Translations under genes and position numbers: made by a program | The notes under the pieces: model-generated | The model's input: the letters and a program-made list of their open reading frames with translations, nothing else | Databases searched by the model: none | Told to the model about the DNA's origin: nothing | Shown here: positions 60,272 to 64,000 of the stretch, piece after piece | Layout of the letters: each line of letters begins with the position of its first letter | Numbering within the stretch: position 1 is the stretch's first letter | NCBI GenBank assembly: GCA_963837655.1 | Contig: CAWIOK010000003.1 | Span: 124,001 to 188,000 of the forward strand | Reading direction: 5' to 3' | DNA: 64,000 nucleotides | Source of the DNA: CAVVSD01 sp963837655 | GTDB taxonomy: Bacteria; Actinomycetota; Thermoleophilia; Solirubrobacterales; Solirubrobacteraceae

Positions 60272-61273
60272 ATGACCAGACCGATCGCACTCTTCACCGG
60301 ACAGTGGGCGGATCTCTCGCTGGACGAGCTGGCGCCGAAGTGCGCATCGTGGGACTACGACGGCCTCGAGCTCGCATGCTGGGGCGACCACTTCCAGGTC
60401 GACCGCGCGCTGGCCGACCCGGCCTACGTCCGCAGCCGCCGTGAGCTGCTGGACGCCAACGGGCTCGGGTGCTGGGCGCTGGGCGCACATCTGGTCGGGC
60501 AGGCCGTCTGCGATCCGATCGACGCGCGCCACCAGGCGATCCTCCCGCCCGAGGTCTGGGGCGACGGCGATCCGGAGGGCGTGCGCACGCGCGCGGCCCA
60601 GCGCATGAAGGACACCGCCCGCGCCGCGGCGGCGTTCGGCGTCACCGTCGTGACGGGCTTCACGGGTTCCTCGATCTGGCACCAGCTCTACTCGTTCCCT
60701 CCCAACGACTGGGCCGTCATCGAGCGCGGCTACGAGGACTTCGCGGAGCGCTGGGGGCCGATCATCGACGTCTTCGATGCCGAGGGCGTGCGCTTCGCGC
60801 TCGAGGTGCACCCGACCGAGATCGCCTACGACCTCGTGACGACGCGCAAGACGCTCGACGCGATCGGCGGGCGGCCCGGCTTCGGCATCAACCTGGATCC
60901 GAGCCACTTCATCCCCCAGCTGCTCGATCCGGTGCCGTTCGCGATGGAGTTCGCCGACCGGATCTACAACGTCCACGTCAAGGACTCCAAGGTGCTCGCC
61001 GACGGCCGGCGTTCCATCCTCGGCTCGCACATCGACTTCGGCGAGGCCGAGCGCGGATGGACGTTCGTGTCCCCCGGCCACGGCGACGTGGAGTTCGAGG
61101 CGTTGTTGCGGACCCTGAACCGGATCGGCTACCAGGGGCCGCTGGCCGTCGAGTGGGAGGACTCGGGCATGGATCGGGAGTGGGGCGCGGCCGACGCCGC
61201 CGCGTTCCTGCGCCGGACGGACTTCGCGCCCTCCTCGCTGGCCTTCGACGCCGCGTTCCAGAAGGCGCGATGA
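60272..61273 (+). CDS. Sugar phosphate isomerase/epimerase (xylose isomerase-like TIM barrel)
   Basis: This 333-residue AP_endonuc_2/IolE-type TIM barrel has metal ligands in EVHPTEIAYD (Glu), NLDPSHF (Asp), VHVKDS (His) and EWEDSGMD (Glu). Members isomerise or epimerise keto sugars, inosose or sugar acids. The N-terminus RPIALFTGQWADLSLDELAPKCASWDYDGLELACWGDHF is characteristic. It overlaps the following Gfo/Idh/MocA gene by four bases, a pair seen in inositol and sugar catabolic operons. Confidence 0.92.
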   Translation: MTRPIALFTGQWADLSLDELAPKCASWDYDGLELACWGDHFQVDRALADPAYVRSRRELLDANGLGCWALGAHLVGQAVCDPIDARHQAILPPEVWGDGDPEGVRTRAAQRMKDTARAAAAFGVTVVTGFTGSSIWHQLYSFPPNDWAVIERGYEDFAERWGPIIDVFDAEGVRFALEVHPTEIAYDLVTTRKTLDAIGGRPGFGINLDPSHFIPQLLDPVPFAMEFADRIYNVHVKDSKVLADGRRSILGSHIDFGEAERGWTFVSPGHGDVEFEALLRTLNRIGYQGPLAVEWEDSGMDREWGAADAAAFLRRTDFAPSSLAFDAAFQKAR

Positions 61274-62379
61274 CCGACCACGTCGGCGTGGGGATGCTGG
61301 GCTACGCCTTCATGGGCAAGGCGCACTCCAACGCCTTCCGGACCCTGTCCTACATGACGTGGCCGCCCCCGCTGATCCCCGATCTCATCGCGATCGGCGG
61401 GCGCAACGCGGGTGCGGTCCAGGAGGCGGCCGAGCGCTACGGCTTCGCGAGCGCGGTCACGGACTGGCGCGACATCGTCGCCGACCCGCGGGTGCACGTC
61501 TTCGACAACCTCGCACCCAACAACCTGCACGCCGAGCCGTCGATCGCGGCCGCCGAGGCGGGCAAGCACGTCGTCTGCGAGAAGCCGCTTGGCCGCAACG
61601 CCGAGGAGGCCTACGAGACCTGGCAGCGGGTGCACGCGGCCGGCGTCGTGCACATGTGCGCGTTCAACTACCGCTTCGTTCCTGCGGTGCGCCTCGCGCG
61701 CGAGATCCTCGAGGCGGGCGACCTCGGCGAGATCCACCACTTCCGGGCCGCCTACCTGCAGGACTGGCTCGCCGATCCGACGTCGCCGGCGAGCTGGCGG
61801 CTGGACGCCGACGAGGCTGGGTCGGGGGCGCTGGGCGACCTCGGCGCGCACATCATCGACCTGGGCCGCTACCTCGTCGGCGAGATCGCGGCGGTCGGCG
61901 CGACCATGCGGACGTTCGTGCCCGAGCGCCCCGGGGGCAAGGTGACCGTCGATGACGCCTTCGAGGCGTTCGTCGAGTTCGAGGGCGGCGTCATCGGCAC
62001 CCTCGAGGCGTCGCGCTTCTGCCCCGGGCGCAAGAACGCGCTGACCTGGGAGATCAACGGCTCGAAGGGCTCGATGCGCTTCGAGCTCGAGCGCATCAAC
62101 GAGCTGCAGGTGGACCGGGACGGCACGGGCTTCCGCACCGTGCTCGTCACCGACGCCGATCAGACCTTCATGGAGCACTGGTGGCCGCCCGGTCACGTCA
62201 TCGGCTGGGAGCACACGTTCGTGCACGAGCTCCACCACTTCCTCGGCGCGGTCGCCTCCGGCGGGCGCGTCGGCCCGCACGGCGCGGACTTCGAGGACGG
62301 CTACCGCGCCGCGGAGGTATGCGACGCGATCTCGCGCTCCGCGGCCTCGGGCGCACGCGAGACGGTGCGATACCGCTGA
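61270..62379 (+). CDS. Gfo/Idh/MocA-family NAD(P)-dependent sugar dehydrogenase
   Basis: This 369-residue oxidoreductase has an N-terminal Rossmann fold (GVGMLGYAFMGKAHSNAF) and the conserved CEKPLG near residue 98. The C-terminal sheet domain has GALGDLGAHIIDLGRYLVGE with the catalytic Asp/His pattern. Together with the upstream isomerase it would oxidise a hydroxyl of a cyclic polyol or sugar. It starts in the isomerase stop (ATGA). Confidence 0.93.
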   Translation: MTDHVGVGMLGYAFMGKAHSNAFRTLSYMTWPPPLIPDLIAIGGRNAGAVQEAAERYGFASAVTDWRDIVADPRVHVFDNLAPNNLHAEPSIAAAEAGKHVVCEKPLGRNAEEAYETWQRVHAAGVVHMCAFNYRFVPAVRLAREILEAGDLGEIHHFRAAYLQDWLADPTSPASWRLDADEAGSGALGDLGAHIIDLGRYLVGEIAAVGATMRTFVPERPGGKVTVDDAFEAFVEFEGGVIGTLEASRFCPGRKNALTWEINGSKGSMRFELERINELQVDRDGTGFRTVLVTDADQTFMEHWWPPGHVIGWEHTFVHELHHFLGAVASGGRVGPHGADFEDGYRAAEVCDAISRSAASGARETVRYR

Positions 62380-62407
62380 TGTCAGCAACGAAAGGTCGTG
62401 AACAACC

Positions 62408-63064
62408 GTGCCGCTAGCGATCCCGCGTCCCGGCAAGATCGTCTGCGTCGGGCTCAACTACCGCGATCACGCGGCGGAGGGCGGCATGGACCTGCCCAAG
62501 GCGCCGCTGCTGTTCGCGAAGTGGCCGAACACGCTCATCGGCGACGGCGATCCCATCGTTCTGCCCCCGGAGTCCTCCCAGGTCGACTACGAGGCCGAGC
62601 TCGGCGTCGTCATCGGGTCGACGGCGAAGCGGGTCTCCGAGAGCGCTGCCCTCGACCACGTCGAGGGCTACATCTGCCTCAACGACGTGAGCGCGCGCGA
62701 CCTGCAGTTCGCCGACGGGCAGTGGACGCGCGGCAAGTCGCCGGACACGTTCTGCCCCGTCGGCCCCCGCCTGGTGCCGCGCGAGGAGATCGCCGACCCG
62801 CAGGCGCTCGCGATCCGCTGCATCGTCAACGGCGCGGCCCTGCAGGACTCCTCGACCGCGCAGATGATCTTCTCCGTCGCCGAGATCATCGCGTACGCGA
62901 GCCAGGTCATCACGCTCGAGCCCGGCGACCTCATCGCGACGGGCACGCCCGCCGGTGTCGGGGTCTTCCGCGATCCGAAGGTGCTGCTGCAGGACGGTGA
63001 CGAGGTCTCGGTCGAGATCGAGGGTCTCGGCACCCTGACCAACCCCGTCATCAAGGAGTCCTGA
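62408..63064 (+). CDS. Fumarylacetoacetate hydrolase (FAH) family protein
   Basis: This 218-residue FAH-fold enzyme covers the single C-terminal catalytic domain. Metal ligands are visible as Glu-x-Glu in VDYEAELGVVIG and Asp in CLNDVSARDLQF; the Lys in TRGKSPDTFCP and the glycine-rich GTPAGVGVFRDP loop are conserved. Such proteins cleave acylpyruvates, decarboxylate oxaloacetate or hydrate/dehydrate sugar acids. The GTG start at 62408 follows AAAGG. It probably acts on the product of the dehydrogenase encoded upstream. Confidence 0.92.
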   Translation: MPLAIPRPGKIVCVGLNYRDHAAEGGMDLPKAPLLFAKWPNTLIGDGDPIVLPPESSQVDYEAELGVVIGSTAKRVSESAALDHVEGYICLNDVSARDLQFADGQWTRGKSPDTFCPVGPRLVPREEIADPQALAIRCIVNGAALQDSSTAQMIFSVAEIIAYASQVITLEPGDLIATGTPAGVGVFRDPKVLLQDGDEVSVEIEGLGTLTNPVIKES

Positions 63065-63069
63065 CACCC

Positions 63070-63360
63070 ATGGCCTACGTACTCGTCGCCCGGATGGTCG
63101 CCAAGGAGGGCGAGCAGGACCGCGCCGCGGAGCTGCTCGACGAGCTCGGCGCGGCGTCCCGTGAGGAGCCCGGCGTCGTCCACTACATCGCGCACCGCGA
63201 TCCCGAGGACCCCCGGGTCTTCCTCATGTACGAGCACTACCGCGACCAGGCGGCCTTCGAGGAGCACGGCAAGACCGAGCACTTCACCCGCCTGGGCCCC
63301 GGCGAGCTGTTCGGGCTCATGGAGGACCGCAGGCGGGAGTTCTACGAGACGATCGACTGA
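63070..63360 (+). CDS. Antibiotic biosynthesis monooxygenase (ABM)-domain protein
   Basis: This 96-residue ferredoxin-like-fold protein of the YgiN/ABM family opens with AYVLVARMVAKEGEQDRAAELLDELGAASREEPGVVHYIAHRDPEDPRVFLMYEHYRDQAAFEEH. Family members oxidise quinols or aromatic rings without cofactors, but many have no known substrate. It is five bases after the FAH gene and likely the last gene of that operon. Its stop codon is immediately adjacent to the stop of the convergent methyltransferase gene. Confidence 0.88.
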   Translation: MAYVLVARMVAKEGEQDRAAELLDELGAASREEPGVVHYIAHRDPEDPRVFLMYEHYRDQAAFEEHGKTEHFTRLGPGELFGLMEDRRREFYETID

Positions 63361-64000
63361 TCAGGCTCGCGCCTCGAGGACGAGGTTGAGCGGCGTCTCG
63401 GCCGCGCGGCGGACCGAGCCGAAGCCGCCCTCGAGCATGACGTCACGCAGGCGCGCCTCGCCCGCCTGCGTCCCGAGTGCCGCGCCGCCGGGCTGCGAGA
63501 GCGAGCCGGGCGTGCACACGAGCGTCGAGAAGCCGTAGTACATGCGGCCGACCGGGTTGAGGTTGTCCTCGATGCGGTCGTTCGCGAACGGCTCGACGAC
63601 CAGGCAGGAGCCGTCCGGTGCCAGCGCCGCACGCGCGTGCCGGGCGGCGCCGACCGGGTCGCCGAGGTCGTGCAGCGCGTCGAAGAAGGCGATGAGGTCG
63701 AAGCCGGTGGCGGCGTAGTCGCTCGCGCCGGCGACCTCGAAGCGGACCCGGTCCTCGACGCCGGCCTCCAGCGCGCGGCGTCGGGCGATCTCGATCGAGG
63801 CGGCGTGGATGTCGATCCCCGTGAACACCGAGTTCGGGAACGCCTGCGCCATGAGGATCGTGGACGCCCCGTGCCCGCAGCCGACGTCGGCCACGGCTGC
63901 GCCGCGCTCGAGCTTCCCCACCACGCCGGTCAGCTCGGGCAGCCAGTCGGCCATGAGGTGCATCCGGTAGTTCGCGCCGAACGCGCGCTCGGTGCCGGTG
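63361..64000 (-). CDS. Class I SAM-dependent methyltransferase, Rv2258c-like (5' end cut off by window)
   Basis: At least 213 residues are present and the frame is open to the right edge (TGTERAFGANYRMHLMADWLPEL at the visible start). SAM-binding motif VADVGCGHGAST, the acidic GIDIH strand end, and FFDALHDLGDP follow. The C-terminal FYGFSTLVCTPGSLSQPGG-like region (here YYGFSTLVCTPGSLSQPGG) and AETPLNLVLEARA are typical of actinobacterial proteins with an N-terminal winged helix and a methyltransferase domain. The winged helix would lie beyond the window. Substrate unknown. Confidence 0.9.
   Translation of the reverse strand, partial: TGTERAFGANYRMHLMADWLPELTGVVGKLERGAAVADVGCGHGASTILMAQAFPNSVFTGIDIHAASIEIARRRALEAGVEDRVRFEVAGASDYAATGFDLIAFFDALHDLGDPVGAARHARAALAPDGSCLVVEPFANDRIEDNLNPVGRMYYGFSTLVCTPGSLSQPGGAALGTQAGEARLRDVMLEGGFGSVRRAAETPLNLVLEARA

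Overview
The window is about 70% G+C with GTG and TTG starts, ATGA/GTGA/TGATG stop-start overlaps and apparently leaderless promoters. It looks like chromosomal DNA of a high-GC actinomycete. The ComF-HPF-SecA block, eukaryote-type UGPase, actinobacterial CtaG and Rv2258c-like methyltransferase would fit Thermoleophilia (Solirubrobacterales), but that placement is inference. I see no rRNA, tRNA, CRISPR array, prophage or insertion sequence.

Region by region. 0-3.3 kb (minus): truncated secA, then ComF and the ribosome hibernation factor HPF in one uninterrupted reading frame. 3.3-6.6 kb: ctaG, a MarR repressor divergent from its MFS drug-efflux gene with four AATCATT-type boxes, and a cupin. 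6.6-7.4 kb: a decayed AbiEi/DUF559-type gene. 7.5-12 kb (minus): a merR-ahcY-ahcY-like-UGPase operon whose second SAH-hydrolase homologue has lost key catalytic residues. 12-15.6 kb: a PAS-GGDEF-EAL protein translationally coupled to an Amt ammonium channel. 15.6-20.7 kb (minus): envelope polysaccharide genes (phosphoglucose/phosphomannose isomerase, sugar nucleotidyltransferase, UDP-glucose dehydrogenase, LCP ligase). 20.7-21.9 kb: an M20 peptidase.

21.9-32.6 kb is a CoA-linked catabolic island: two TetR regulators, flavin dehydrogenase, two hot-dog hydratases, a double-domain CoA transferase, aldehyde dehydrogenase, HMG-CoA-lyase-like enzyme, NTF2-like protein and flavin monooxygenase. A similar TGGTTGA-type palindrome precedes both transcription units. 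32.6-36.8 kb holds an arylamine N-acetyltransferase, a YCII/ECF42 sigma pair, a lactonase-like metallo-hydrolase and a GAF-LuxR regulator.

36.8-43.8 kb is a molybdenum hydroxylase locus (FAD, 2Fe-2S and a large subunit split into two proteins, plus cupin and SDR), divergent from MoxR- and CoxE-type maturation genes. 43.9-59.6 kb is one long catabolic array: SMP-30 lactonase, isochorismatase-like protein, aldehyde dehydrogenase, SDR, cupin, ThDP enzyme, a frameshifted amidase, a GntR regulator flanked by two matching operators, a complete branched-chain-type ABC transporter, then a Tm-1-like/PEP-hydrolase-like/cupin trio. 59.6-63.4 kb has a second GntR regulator divergent from sugar isomerase, Gfo/Idh/MocA dehydrogenase, FAH-family hydrolase and a small monooxygenase. 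The window ends inside a methyltransferase gene.

The transporter, Mo-hydroxylase, lactonase/amidase and dehydrogenases together suggest uptake and stepwise oxidation of an organic acid, heterocycle or sugar-acid substrate. The substrate cannot be read from the sequence.
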